NCBI GenBank assembly: GCA_049673305.1
Contig: JBATXM010000198.1
Span: 1-64,000, forward strand
Direction: 5' to 3'
DNA: 64,000 nucleotides
Source of the DNA: GCA-003244245 sp049673305
Lineage (GTDB): Bacteria > Actinomycetota > Actinomycetes > Mycobacteriales > Pseudonocardiaceae
The position numbers and the translations under genes are program-made. This document shows positions 1-8,428 of this stretch, piece by piece; position 1 is the stretch's first letter, and the number at the start of each line of letters is the position of its first letter. Below the pieces are notes generated by a model, which saw nothing but the letters and a program-made list of their open reading frames with translations, did not search any database and was not told the origin of the DNA.

Positions 1-381
1 CCCCGGGGAGTTACCCCGGGGCATCGGCAAGGAGGTGAAGCGAGGCTATCCGGTGGCCGGTGGACACTGCGCATCATGGCCGCAGAGTCAGGCCGAGCAG
101 GTACTCAGTGCGACGACCTGGGAAAAAGCGCTCCCCGATCACAGGGAAACCGCAGGTCGGGAGCCATCTTTCACAAGATCACCGGTAGTGGGCAAAACGA
201 ACACTGCATCGAAGTAGCGTCTTTACGCTCGCGCGCACCGACCGTGTCCTGGCCGTGTCCTGGCCGCCGTGCCCCTCGTTGCTTTGATGTGAGCGGCGAT
301 GAGGGTACGCAAGTCACAGTTGGTGCACGCGGCGTTGAGCGCCGTCCCCGACCCACCCGGGTGGACCGTTACACGTCGACG
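1..381. other. Left-edge region without a recognised gene
   Basis: I recognise no gene here. The edge carries CCCCGGGG twice (1-8 and 14-21) around a 5-base spacer, an inverted repeat that could be a terminator stem of a gene further left or a protein-binding site. An 11-bp unit is repeated in tandem at 242-252 and 253-263. A strong ribosome-binding-like AAGGAGGTG lies at 29-37, but the reading frame after it has no recognisable product. Confidence 0.4.
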
Positions 382-666
382 ATGATCGAACGGTCCGGAC
401 CAGTGGTCCGGGCGGCGCTGCTCGAGCATGCACCCACCGCAGAGTGCGCACAGTTTGAAGCAGAGTTCCGGTCCGCGCTGGCACGGGCCGCCGAGGACTT
501 CGACCTCTCGGGGCCCCAGGCAGTGCTGGCCCGCTGGCACGCGCTGGCCATGATGGCGGCCAACCCGCCCACCGACGACGAACGCGAGCAGATCGAGCGC
601 GCGAAGGACGGCGACTTCACCGGCTTGCTCGCCCAGGACGGCCACGGGAATTGGATTCGGCTGTAG
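382..666 (+). CDS. DUF6247 family protein, probable antitoxin partner
   Basis: A 94-residue protein with the phrase ARAAEDFDLSGPQAVLARWH and the ending DGDFTGLLAQDG, which I recognise as the actinobacterial DUF6247 family. These proteins usually sit directly before a RelE/ParE-like gene, as here. The ATG at 382 is chosen because homology begins there; the open frame extends upstream to 76 with unrelated, atypical sequence. Its stop abuts the ATG of the next gene with no gap, so the two are probably co-translated. An antitoxin role is inferred from this pairing. No DNA-binding motif is evident. Confidence 0.7.
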   Translation: MIERSGPVVRAALLEHAPTAECAQFEAEFRSALARAAEDFDLSGPQAVLARWHALAMMAANPPTDDEREQIERAKDGDFTGLLAQDGHGNWIRL

Positions 667-930
667 ATGCCAGGCTACCCGGCGCGCTGGCTAGAAATAG
701 CTCAGGAGCAGCACGACAGTCTCCCCGTGACCACGCGGCGGCTGTTAGACCGCCGGATCGAAGAGTTACTGGAGGACCCGACCGGCGATCCCCACGCTCT
801 CTACTACCGGCGGTTCGATGAGTGGAGCATCCCGTTCGCCTTCGGTGCCGACGAGGGGTTTATCTACTACGCCGTCATGCACGAACCCAGGCGGGTGGTG
901 ATCCTGCGCCGGTTGGTCTTCGGCGGCTAG
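667..930 (+). CDS. RelE/ParE-like toxin-type protein
   Basis: An 87-residue basic protein that starts immediately after the stop of the DUF6247 gene. The pattern DRRIEELLEDPTGDPHALYY, then FAFGADEGFIYYAVMHEPRRVVILRRLVFG, fits the compact RelE/ParE fold: an N-terminal helical pair followed by a beta sheet ending in a strand of the form RVVILRRL. Family members cleave ribosome-bound mRNA or poison gyrase. Which target applies cannot be read from sequence, and the catalytic set of classical RelE is not obvious. Together with the preceding gene it makes a two-gene toxin-antitoxin-like unit of about 550 bp. Confidence 0.65.
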   Translation: MPGYPARWLEIAQEQHDSLPVTTRRLLDRRIEELLEDPTGDPHALYYRRFDEWSIPFAFGADEGFIYYAVMHEPRRVVILRRLVFGG

Positions 931-1037
931 CCAGTAGGCACGGGTGCTTTGGATCTATTGCGCGTGCCGCAGTATCGGCCGTAGCCGCTACTCGAGATTT
1001 TGTGCCTGCGCGCGGACTAGACTGAAGGAGATTGGCC

Positions 1038-1315
1038 ATGCATTGCCCGTTTTGTCGCCACCTGGACAGCAGAGTGCTTGACAGCCGCTCCCCAGCCTTC
1101 GGCCGTGCGCAGCTGCCTATGCGTGAGGTGGGGCTCACTGTCCTCGGACCGTTGCGCGACCTCGACGAGGTGGCCTACCTCGCTTTGCCTCAGTATACCG
1201 CAGCTTTGCGTCCCTGGGTGATTTCGAGGCTGAGATCCAGCGACTACGCGCCGAGTGTGAGCCCACCCCCACGAGGACCTCACGCCATTCACAACGAATC
1301 AGCGACGAGGCCTAA
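1038..1315 (+). pseudogene. nrdR remnant (internal deletion plus frameshift)
   Basis: NrdR is the zinc-finger/ATP-cone repressor of ribonucleotide reductase genes. The start is perfect: AAGGAG at 1025-1030, then ATG and MHCPFCRHLDSRVLDSR, the first half of the NrdR zinc ribbon. The frame then jumps to REVGLTVLGPLRDLDEVAYL, which belongs near the C-terminus of the family. The second Cys pair and nearly the whole ATP cone are missing, by comparison with the remembered family sequence roughly 70-75 codons. At about 1179-1181 one base is also missing. Restoring it reads RFASVYRSFASLGDFEAEIQ and on to a stop at 1313-1315, the normal NrdR ending. The gene lies 26 bp before nrdJ, as in Streptomyces nrdRJ. 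It cannot make a functional repressor. Confidence 0.9.
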
Positions 1316-1341
1316 ACTAGGATAGGAAGGGACGAGCCAGC

Positions 1342-4104
1342 ATGACGGAACTGATCGGCAATTCACTAGCTACCCGCAGTGGGGCAGGCGCCGGGCTGCG
1401 TTGTGAGCGGATCTACACCACCCCCGGGGTGCACCCTTATGATGCGGTGACCTGGACGCGTCAGGATGTTGTGCTCACCAACTGGCGAGATGGCTCGATT
1501 AATTTCGACCAACGGGGTGTCGAGTTCCCCGATTTCTGGTCGCCGAACTCGGTGCAGATCGTCACCAGCAAGTATTTCCGGGGTGCCGTGGGCACGCCGG
1601 CTCGGGAGTGGAGCCTCAAGCAGCTCATCAACCGAGTGGTGTTCACCTACACCAAGGCCGGCAAGGACAACGGATACTTCGCGACCGATGAGGACGCCGA
1701 GGTCTTCGAGCATGAGATGATCTACATGTTGCTGCACCAGATCTTCAGTTTCAACTCGCCGGTGTGGTTCAACGTGGGGACCGCCGCACCGCAGCAGGTC
1801 TCGGCGTGTTTCCTCCTGGCCGTCGATGACTCGATGGACTCGATCCTGAACTGGTACAAGGAGGAGGGCCTGATCTTCAAGGGCGGGTCCGGCGCCGGAG
1901 TGAACATGTCGCGGATCCGGTCATCCAAGGAGCTGCTGTCCTCTGGTGGTAACGCCTCTGGCCCGGTGTCGTTCATGCGCGGCGCGGATGCCTCCGCTGG
2001 AACGATCAAGTCCGGTGGCGCTACCCGACGCGCGGCAAAAATGGTGATCCTGGACATTGACCATCCCGATATCGGGGAGTTCATCGAGACCAAAGTCCGG
2101 GAGGAAGCCAAGATCCGGGTGCTCCGCGACGCCGGATACGACATGGATCTGGGTGGCAGTGATATTTACTCCGTCCAGTACCAGAACGCCAACAATTCAG
2201 TCCGGGTCTCGGATGAGTTCATGAAGGCCGTGGCGGCCGGTGCGCAGTTCGGGCTGCGGGGCCGAACCACGGGTGAGGTCATCGAGACTGTTGACGCGGC
2301 CGGGTTGTTCCGCCGGATGTGCGAGGCGGCGTGGGCCTGCGCCGACCCGGGGATCCAGTATGACGACACGATCAACGACTGGCACACCTGCCCGGAATCG
2401 GGACGGATCACCACCTCCAACCCGTGTGCCGAGTATGTTCACCTGGACAACTCCTCCTGCAACCTCGCCTCACTGAACCTGATGAAATTCCTCCGGGAGT
2501 CACCGGAAGGCGTGCAGAGCTTCGACACGGTCACCTTCGCCAAGTGCGCCGAGCTGGTGATCACCGCCATGGACATCTCCATTTGCTTCGCCGATTTCCC
2601 CACAGAGGCGATCGGGAAGACCACCCGGGCGTACCGACAGCTCGGGATGGGCTATGCCAATCTCGGTGCGCTGCTGATGGCGACCGGGCACGCCTATGAT
2701 TCCGACGGCGGCCGCAGTCTGGCCGGTGCCATCACCAGCCTGATGACCGGCGTGGCCTACCAGCGTTCCGCGCGGCTCGCCGGGATGGTGGGCGCCTACG
2801 ACGGGTACACTCGCAACGCCGAGGGCCACACCCGGGTCATGCGCAAGCACGCTGCAGCCACCGCCGACGCGCGGCGGGTCGACGAGCTGGACACTCCCGT
2901 GTGGGAGGCCGCTACCCGGGCGTGGCGGGAGTGCTTGTCGATCGGTGAGCGCAACGGCTGGCGCAATGCGCAGGTCACGCTGCTGGCCCCGACCGGAACC
3001 TCGGGGTTGGCGATGGACGTCGACACCACCGGCATCGAACCAGCCCTGGGACTGATCACCTTCAAGAAGCTCGTCGGTGGCGGCTCGATGCAGTTCGTCA
3101 ACCAGACTGTGCCCCGCGCGTTGCGCACGCTGGGCTATCAGCAGGAGCAGGTCGAGGCGATCGTCGAGCACATCGCCGAGCACGGCAATGTCCTGCGGGC
3201 GCCAGGACTGCGTCCCGAGCATCACGAGGTGTTCGACTGCGCGATGGGCGAAGCGGTGATTGCGCCGATGGGTCACGTGCGGATGCTCGCGGCGGTGCAG
3301 CCCTTCCTCTCCGGCGCGATCAGCAAAACAATCAACATGCCGGAGAGCGCAACCGTCGAGGACGTCGAGAAGATTTACACTCAGGGCTGGAAACTGGGCC
3401 TGAAAGCGATCGCGATCTACCGGGACAACTGTAAGGTCGGTCAGCCCCTGTCGGTATCCAAGCGTGACGACAAGACCGCAGCTGCGGCTGCGGTGGAGTA
3501 CCGACCGGTCCGCAGGCGGCTACCCAAGAGCCGAACCGGCCGCACAACGTCGTTCACGGTGGGCGGCGCCGAGGGCTACATCACCGCGAACTCCTACCCG
3601 GGTGACGGCCTCGGGGAGGTGTTCCTCAAGATCTCCAAGCAGGGCTCGACGTTGGCCGGATTGATGGACGCCTTCTCGGTGGCGATCTCGGTAGGCCTGC
3701 AGTACGGAGTGCCACTGGAGACCTATGTCGCGAAGTTCACCAACATGCGCTTCGAACCGGCCGGGCTGACCGACGATCCAGACGTACGGATGGCGCAGTC
3801 CATCATGGACTACATCTTCCGGCGGCTGGCTTTGGACTTCTTGCCAGCCGAGATCCGTTCCGCGATGGGCATCTACTCAGCCGCCCAACGCGCCCAGCAG
3901 CTGCAGACCGGCTCCTACGACGTCTCCGCTGAGGACACCGCACAGCCGGCTCCGGGCGTGGTGCACTCGTCGATGGAGCTGATCGAGGCCAAGCAGGGAC
4001 TGCACGCCGACGCCCCGCTGTGCTTCACCTGCGGGGTCAAGATGCAGCCCGCAGGATCGTGCTACCTGTGCTCCTCATGCGGATCCACCTCCGGTTGCAG
4101 CTGA
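1342..4104 (+). CDS. nrdJ: Vitamin B12-dependent (class II) ribonucleoside-diphosphate reductase
   Basis: Intact 920-residue adenosylcobalamin-dependent ribonucleotide reductase, which makes deoxyribonucleotides without oxygen. Visible landmarks are the redox cysteine in VSACFLLAVDD (about residue 156), GGSGAGVNMSRIRS, the active-site signature NPCAE at about 360-364 (radical Cys362, Glu364), and SSCNLASLNL. After a TSCPD-type domain comes a C-terminal cysteine tail, CFTCGVKMQPAGSCYLC to GCS at the very end, which re-reduces the active site. The start follows a good AGGAAGGGA ribosome-binding site. The gene sits 26 bp after the nrdR remnant and was presumably its co-operonic target. No cobalamin riboswitch is visible upstream. 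Confidence 0.97.
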   Translation: MTELIGNSLATRSGAGAGLRCERIYTTPGVHPYDAVTWTRQDVVLTNWRDGSINFDQRGVEFPDFWSPNSVQIVTSKYFRGAVGTPAREWSLKQLINRVVFTYTKAGKDNGYFATDEDAEVFEHEMIYMLLHQIFSFNSPVWFNVGTAAPQQVSACFLLAVDDSMDSILNWYKEEGLIFKGGSGAGVNMSRIRSSKELLSSGGNASGPVSFMRGADASAGTIKSGGATRRAAKMVILDIDHPDIGEFIETKVREEAKIRVLRDAGYDMDLGGSDIYSVQYQNANNSVRVSDEFMKAVAAGAQFGLRGRTTGEVIETVDAAGLFRRMCEAAWACADPGIQYDDTINDWHTCPESGRITTSNPCAEYVHLDNSSCNLASLNLMKFLRESPEGVQSFDTVTFAKCAELVITAMDISICFADFPTEAIGKTTRAYRQLGMGYANLGALLMATGHAYDSDGGRSLAGAITSLMTGVAYQRSARLAGMVGAYDGYTRNAEGHTRVMRKHAAATADARRVDELDTPVWEAATRAWRECLSIGERNGWRNAQVTLLAPTGTSGLAMDVDTTGIEPALGLITFKKLVGGGSMQFVNQTVPRALRTLGYQQEQVEAIVEHIAEHGNVLRAPGLRPEHHEVFDCAMGEAVIAPMGHVRMLAAVQPFLSGAISKTINMPESATVEDVEKIYTQGWKLGLKAIAIYRDNCKVGQPLSVSKRDDKTAAAAAVEYRPVRRRLPKSRTGRTTSFTVGGAEGYITANSYPGDGLGEVFLKISKQGSTLAGLMDAFSVAISVGLQYGVPLETYVAKFTNMRFEPAGLTDDPDVRMAQSIMDYIFRRLALDFLPAEIRSAMGIYSAAQRAQQLQTGSYDVSAEDTAQPAPGVVHSSMELIEAKQGLHADAPLCFTCGVKMQPAGSCYLCSSCGSTSGCS

Positions 4105-4256
4105 TCACAGGGGATCAAAATTCAGTACCCTTCCCGACTTGGCGGGGCTTGCCTGGCTACGCCGGAGCAATCCCGGCGACCGTCAATCACGCCGCATCGG
4201 ATTTGCCTGTGCGAGCCGGTGTTAAGTGGTAGACAGGTAACCAGTCCGCGACGTCC

Positions 4257-4367
4257 GTGAGGATCGTGGACACCTGCTGTGGAAAGGCACCTGATGAGAG
4301 GGAACACTTCGTGCGAGCCCAGGCGCAGGAGCGGGTACTGCTCGACTGGCTGGACCAGCTCCCGTGA
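4257..4367 (+). other. Possible short ORF leading into the HD gene
   Basis: The 259-bp gap after nrdJ holds no recognised gene. From GTG 4257 a frame of 36 codons runs to a TGA at 4365-4367, overlapping the GTG start of the next gene by four bases. A nearer GTG at 4311, preceded by GAGAGGGAA, would give an 18-residue peptide ending LLDWLDQLP. The four-base overlap matches the coupling used throughout the downstream cluster, so this could be a leader peptide or the fragment of a lost gene. No homology is recognised and coding status is uncertain. Confidence 0.25.
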
Positions 4368-5317
4368 CCACGGTCGCTGACGCGGTGCCGGTGGCGCGGC
4401 TCGCCACCGTGAGCGGGCTGTTCCGGGAAGTCGCTGACCTGAAACGGGTTCGGGTGGCGCACGTAGCCGGTTCGGCCGCGCAGCGCGGGTTCATGCGGGC
4501 TTGGGCGGCGCTGGTGGCCGGTGTCGACCCGGGGCGAGTGGCGGCGTTGGAATGCGCGGCGGCGCTGGCTGGGGCGCGGCTGGCCGGACTCGACGCGAGC
4601 GTCCTGCGAGGATGCGGGTTGGCGGGCGCGGACGCTGTTGATGTGCTGCGGCGTGCGGTGGACGAAGTGGCGGGTGGGTTGCACCCGGCCACGGTGGCGC
4701 GGGCGCACCGGGCGCTGCCCGACCTGGTTGACGCTGGCTCCGGTGGCATGGACGGCGCGGCGCCGGCAACGGTGGACTCGGTGCCAGGGTCTGTCGGGGC
4801 GCTGTGCCGTCAGCCGAGGGCGGGGGCGACCGCGCCCGGGCGGCCGCGCTTGATCGTGGAGCCGCCCGAGGACCACGGCGAACATTGCTGGGCCGTGGCC
4901 GTGTACGGCGCGTTGTTGGCCGATGACCTGGGGGCTGATGCGGGTGAGGTCTTCGTGCTGGGCCTGGCGCATCACCTGCACAACGCGGTGTTGCCCGACG
5001 CCGGGTTCGCTGGGGATACCCTGCTCGGCGAGCACCTTGACGTTCTCGTACACCGGCTAACCGAACGCGAGCTCGCCACGATGCCGACGCCGCTGGCCAC
5101 CCGCGTGCGGGCGCTGCTGGAGCTGCGCGCCGACGCTGACACTCCGGTCGGGCGAGCGTTTCACGCTGCGGATGTACTGGACCGGGTGCTGCAGGTACAC
5201 CACCACGCCCGAGCGGCCGGGTTCACCGCCGAGCAGGCCCTGGTCGACCTCGAACTGGTACACGCCGGGCCGGTGACCGACTATCACCACGCGGTGCTGG
5301 CGGCGGCCGGTCTGTGA
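4364..5317 (+). CDS. Divergent HD-domain protein, first gene of a five-gene cluster
   Basis: A 317-residue protein. Residues 1-150 are alanine-rich helices I do not recognise. Residues about 165-317 look like an HD phosphohydrolase fold: a histidine in GEHCWAV (about 174), the cluster AHHLHNAV (about 203-210) where HD normally stands, and a late aspartate in FHAADVLDRVLQVH. The HD dyad reads HH here, so metal binding may be altered. Its stop overlaps the GTG of the next gene by four bases. The role in the cluster is unknown; HD proteins often remove phosphates from nucleotides or sugar phosphates, which would fit a conjugate pathway, but this is inference. Confidence 0.6.
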   Translation: MTTVADAVPVARLATVSGLFREVADLKRVRVAHVAGSAAQRGFMRAWAALVAGVDPGRVAALECAAALAGARLAGLDASVLRGCGLAGADAVDVLRRAVDEVAGGLHPATVARAHRALPDLVDAGSGGMDGAAPATVDSVPGSVGALCRQPRAGATAPGRPRLIVEPPEDHGEHCWAVAVYGALLADDLGADAGEVFVLGLAHHLHNAVLPDAGFAGDTLLGEHLDVLVHRLTERELATMPTPLATRVRALLELRADADTPVGRAFHAADVLDRVLQVHHHARAAGFTAEQALVDLELVHAGPVTDYHHAVLAAAGL

Positions 5318-6327
5318 AGCGGTCGGGGCCTGTCGGGTGGGGGATCGTCGGTTGCGGGTGGGTCGCGCGCGACTACGTGGTGCCCGGCCTGCTCGCCACC
5401 GCGCACACCCGGTTCGTCGGGGCCTGCGACCGTGACGTACGCGCGGCGCAACGCCTGGCTGCGGGTAGTGGGTTCGCCACCGGCGAGTTGGATGCTCTGC
5501 TTGACCAGCGCGATCTCCATGCCGTCTACGTCGCGACACCCAATCACGCACACGCCGCAGTGGTGGCCCGGGTCGCCGCGCGGGGGATTGCGGTGCTGTG
5601 TGAGAAGCCCCTCGCCGCCGACGTCACCGACGCCCGTGCGCTGGTCGCCGCAGCGCATGGGCGGCTCGCTGGGGCGGCGTTCGACCAACGGTTCCATCCG
5701 GCGCACCGGCGTGTCGCCGAGCTCGTCGCGACCGGGGAGCTCGGCACCGTGACCACCATCCGTATCGTCTACGGTTGCTGGCTGCCGCAGAACTGGAGAC
5801 CCACGTCGCGCGCCGGGGAACGCTACGACAACTGGCGCGTCGACCCGGCCCGGGCCGGCGGCGGCGCACTCATCGACCTCGCTCCGCACGGCATCGACCT
5901 GGTTGGTGCGCTGCTCAGCGACGACCTCGAGCAGCTCACCGTGCTCACCCAGCACCGCGTGCATGATTACCCGGTCGACGACGGTGCGGTGTTGGCCGGC
6001 CGTACCGGCGGCGGGGCGCTGTTCGGGGCGCACGTCTCGTACAACACCCCCGACGCGCTGCCGCGACGGCGCCTAGAGGTGATCGGCACCCGCGCCCAGT
6101 TGGTCGCGGAGAACACGATGGGGCAGACCCCCGGCGGCACGCTCACCCGCATTGATGCCCGCACCGGCGCCCAGGTTGACGTCGCGTTTGACACCGCTAC
6201 CAGCCCATTCGCCGCACAGCTCGCCGCGTTCAGCGCCGCTGTCGCCGGCATCACCCAGTGGCCGTGGCCCCTGACCCGCGATCTGCGCCTGTATGAACTC
6301 CTGCACGCCGCTGCGGAAAGGGACTGA
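5314..6327 (+). CDS. Gfo/Idh/MocA family NAD(P)-dependent oxidoreductase
   Basis: A 337-residue dehydrogenase of the glucose-fructose oxidoreductase / inositol dehydrogenase family. The N-terminal Rossmann motif GIVGCGWVARDY is at residues 9-20 and the family EKP motif, CEKPLAAD, at about 96-103, with ATPNHAHAAVV before it and a C-terminal substrate domain containing HGIDLVG. Members oxidise or reduce a hydroxyl on a sugar or cyclitol. The GTG start overlaps the previous stop (GTGA) and only a few bases separate it from the TIM-barrel gene. Pairing with an isomerase-like TIM barrel is the same combination seen in inositol (IolG/IolE/IolI) pathways, so a sugar or cyclitol substrate is likely; the exact one is unknown. 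Confidence 0.85.
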   Translation: MKRSGPVGWGIVGCGWVARDYVVPGLLATAHTRFVGACDRDVRAAQRLAAGSGFATGELDALLDQRDLHAVYVATPNHAHAAVVARVAARGIAVLCEKPLAADVTDARALVAAAHGRLAGAAFDQRFHPAHRRVAELVATGELGTVTTIRIVYGCWLPQNWRPTSRAGERYDNWRVDPARAGGGALIDLAPHGIDLVGALLSDDLEQLTVLTQHRVHDYPVDDGAVLAGRTGGGALFGAHVSYNTPDALPRRRLEVIGTRAQLVAENTMGQTPGGTLTRIDARTGAQVDVAFDTATSPFAAQLAAFSAAVAGITQWPWPLTRDLRLYELLHAAAERD

Positions 6328-6332
6328 CCTTG

Positions 6333-7184
6333 ATGAGACGGCTGCGCTACGCCTACAACACCAACGGGCTCACCAGCCACCGCCTCGACGACGCGCTCAC
6401 CCTGCTTGCCGACACGGGTTACGACGGTGTCGCGCTCACGCTCGACGTCGCTCACCACGACCCGTTCGCCCCTGACCTCGCCGCGCGCACGGCGGCACTC
6501 GCTCGACGACTCGATGGGCTCGGCATGGGTAGCGTCATCGAGACCGGCGCCCGGTTTCTGCTCGATCCACGGCACAAACACCAGCCGACGCTGGTCACCG
6601 CCGACCCCGACGGCCGGGCGCGGCGGGTCGCGTTCCTGCGCACCTGCATCGACGTCGCCGCGGACCTCGGCAGCGAAGCCGTGTCGTTCTGGGCCGGGGT
6701 GCCAGGTGCGGGGCTGGACCGAGGGAAGTGCTGGCGCTGGCTGGTCGAGGGCGTCACCGACGTGGTTGATCACGCCACGGCACGCGGTGTGACGTGCGCG
6801 TTCGAGCCCGAACCGGGGATGGTCGTGGACCACTGCGAGGACTGGCGTCGCCTCGCCGACGCCGTACCCGCGCTCACGCTAGCCCTGGACACCGGGCACT
6901 GCATCGTGTCGGGGAGCTACGAGCCCGCCGACGCCGTGCGCACGTTCGCCCCGCACCTGAGCGCGTGCGCGGTGGAGGACATGCCACGGGGCCGCCACGA
7001 ACACCGCGCACCGGGCGAGGGCGACATGGACTTTCCCGCTGTGCTCGGCGCGCTGACCGAAGTCGGATACACCCGGCTGGTCAGCGTGGAGCTATCGCGG
7101 GATTCTCACCGCGCCGATGCGCTCGTGCCGGCCGCACTCGCCGCGTTGCGCGAGGCCGAGGCACGAGCGGGGGTCAGGGCATGA
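6333..7184 (+). CDS. Sugar phosphate isomerase/epimerase-type TIM barrel protein
   Basis: A 283-residue protein of the xylose-isomerase-like / AP endonuclease 2 superfamily. It starts MRRLRYAYNTNGLTSHRLDD with strand-helix repeats such as LLADTGYDGVALTLDV. Likely metal ligands are the glutamate in FEPEPGM (about 157), Asp and His in LALDTGHCI, the histidines in RGRHEHR, and the late glutamate in VSVELSRDS. Relatives epimerise or dehydrate sugars and inososes. The closest type by eye is the barrel found in metabolite clusters such as eboE, but no other ebo gene is present. It ends in an ATGA overlap with the glycosyltransferase. ATG 6333 is preferred over TTG 6330 for its spacing from GGAAAGGG. 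Confidence 0.8.
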   Translation: MRRLRYAYNTNGLTSHRLDDALTLLADTGYDGVALTLDVAHHDPFAPDLAARTAALARRLDGLGMGSVIETGARFLLDPRHKHQPTLVTADPDGRARRVAFLRTCIDVAADLGSEAVSFWAGVPGAGLDRGKCWRWLVEGVTDVVDHATARGVTCAFEPEPGMVVDHCEDWRRLADAVPALTLALDTGHCIVSGSYEPADAVRTFAPHLSACAVEDMPRGRHEHRAPGEGDMDFPAVLGALTEVGYTRLVSVELSRDSHRADALVPAALAALREAEARAGVRA

Positions 7185-8428
7185 GGATCTGTTTCGTCTC
7201 CCGCCGCTACTGGCCGGCCGTGTCGGGGATGAGCGCCTATGCCGAGAATCTGCTGCGCCACCTCGTCGGCTCGGGCCATGACGTGACGCTGGTGTCGCAG
7301 TACCGCAGCGACCAGGCCGGGCGCGCGGTCTACGGCGGGGGCCCGCCGCCACCCGAGCGGGTGCCCGACGGCGTCGAGGTCCATGCCCTGGAGTCGCTGG
7401 GCGAACAAGCCGTCACGCGTGGGGAGCCCGCCGACTTCGAAGCCGACGTCGAGGAGATGACCCGCACCATTCTCGACCTGCACGACAAGGAACCCTTCGA
7501 CGTGCTGCACGCGCAGTACGCCTACCCCAACGGCCTGGCGGTGTTACGGGCCGCGCGGGCGGCCGGGCTGCCCGCGGTGGTGTCGGTGCAGGGCGGGGAC
7601 GGGCACTGGGTCGGCACCTGCTGCACCACCCACCGCGACCTGGTCCGTGCCGTGTTCACCCACGCCCCCGCGTTGCTGATCGGGTCACCGTCGTTCGCGG
7701 CTGAGGTCGCCGGGCGCCACGGCGTCGATCCTGCTCGGTTCACTCTCGTGCCCGGCGCCACCGACGCGCAGCGCTTCACGCCGGTGGACCGGGAGTTGAT
7801 CGCGGCAGTCGGGGATCCGGCAGTGTTGCTCTACCACGGGCGCATCGACGTACGCAAAGGTGTACTCGATCTGCTCGACGCGGTCGCCCTGCTGCTCGCC
7901 GACGGGGTGCGGGTGCGGTTGCTGGTGTCGGGCATCGGGCCGGACACCAGCCGCGTCGCCGACCGGGTCCATGAACTGGCGCTCGGGGAGCACGTCGAGC
8001 TGCTCGGCGCGGTGCCTTACGAACGGGCACACGAGGTGTACCGACGCGGGGAGGTGTTCGTCAGTCCCACCTACGCCGAGGGGTTTTCCAACACCATCCT
8101 CGAGGCGATGGCCAGCGGGCTTCCGGTCATCTCGACCGACGTGGTCGGGGTGCGAGACTGTGTGCGCCCCGAGGACAACGGCGTGCTCGTCGCCCCCGCC
8201 GACCCGCCCGCCCTGGCCACAGCGATCCGCCGGGTCCTCCTTGACGATGGGCTGCGCCGGCGGATCGCCCAACGCGCCTACCGTGACGTGCACCTGCACT
8301 GGTCGTGGCCGGTGGTGGCCGGGCAGATCACCGCGATCTACGGTGGGTTGGCCACGGAGATACCCGAGATCCCCAACTCGCCGATCGATGCGTCCTGCCG
8401 CTTCCGCGCGGCACCCCACCTGCTGTGA
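7181..8428 (+). CDS. Glycosyltransferase family 4 (GT-B)
   Basis: A 415-residue retaining GT4 enzyme. The N-terminal domain begins MRICFVSRRYWPAVSGMSAY; the C-terminal nucleotide-sugar domain has VLLYHGRIDVRKGV and the E-x7-E motif in EGFSNTILEAMASGLPVI, followed by STDVVGVRDCV. Members transfer a sugar from a nucleotide donor to a small molecule, lipid or glycan. The start overlaps the isomerase stop (ATGA) and the stop overlaps the PIG-L start (GTGA). A GT4 next to a PIG-L deacetylase recalls MshA and MshB of mycothiol synthesis, which make and then deacetylate GlcNAc-inositol. This enzyme looks different from MshA, so I infer a parallel pathway rather than mycothiol itself. Confidence 0.88.
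   Translation: MRICFVSRRYWPAVSGMSAYAENLLRHLVGSGHDVTLVSQYRSDQAGRAVYGGGPPPPERVPDGVEVHALESLGEQAVTRGEPADFEADVEEMTRTILDLHDKEPFDVLHAQYAYPNGLAVLRAARAAGLPAVVSVQGGDGHWVGTCCTTHRDLVRAVFTHAPALLIGSPSFAAEVAGRHGVDPARFTLVPGATDAQRFTPVDRELIAAVGDPAVLLYHGRIDVRKGVLDLLDAVALLLADGVRVRLLVSGIGPDTSRVADRVHELALGEHVELLGAVPYERAHEVYRRGEVFVSPTYAEGFSNTILEAMASGLPVISTDVVGVRDCVRPEDNGVLVAPADPPALATAIRRVLLDDGLRRRIAQRAYRDVHLHWSWPVVAGQITAIYGGLATEIPEIPNSPIDASCRFRAAPHLL

Noticed and set aside
931..1341. Cobalamin riboswitch or NrdR boxes upstream of nrdR/nrdJ
   Set aside because: No B12-box-like sequence and no ACAC-to-TTGTGT style NrdR box could be seen.
2500..3276. Long open frame antisense to nrdJ, and similar antisense frames under Lhr, miaA and others
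   Set aside because: They are the expected by-product of high-GC third positions in the true genes and show no family features.
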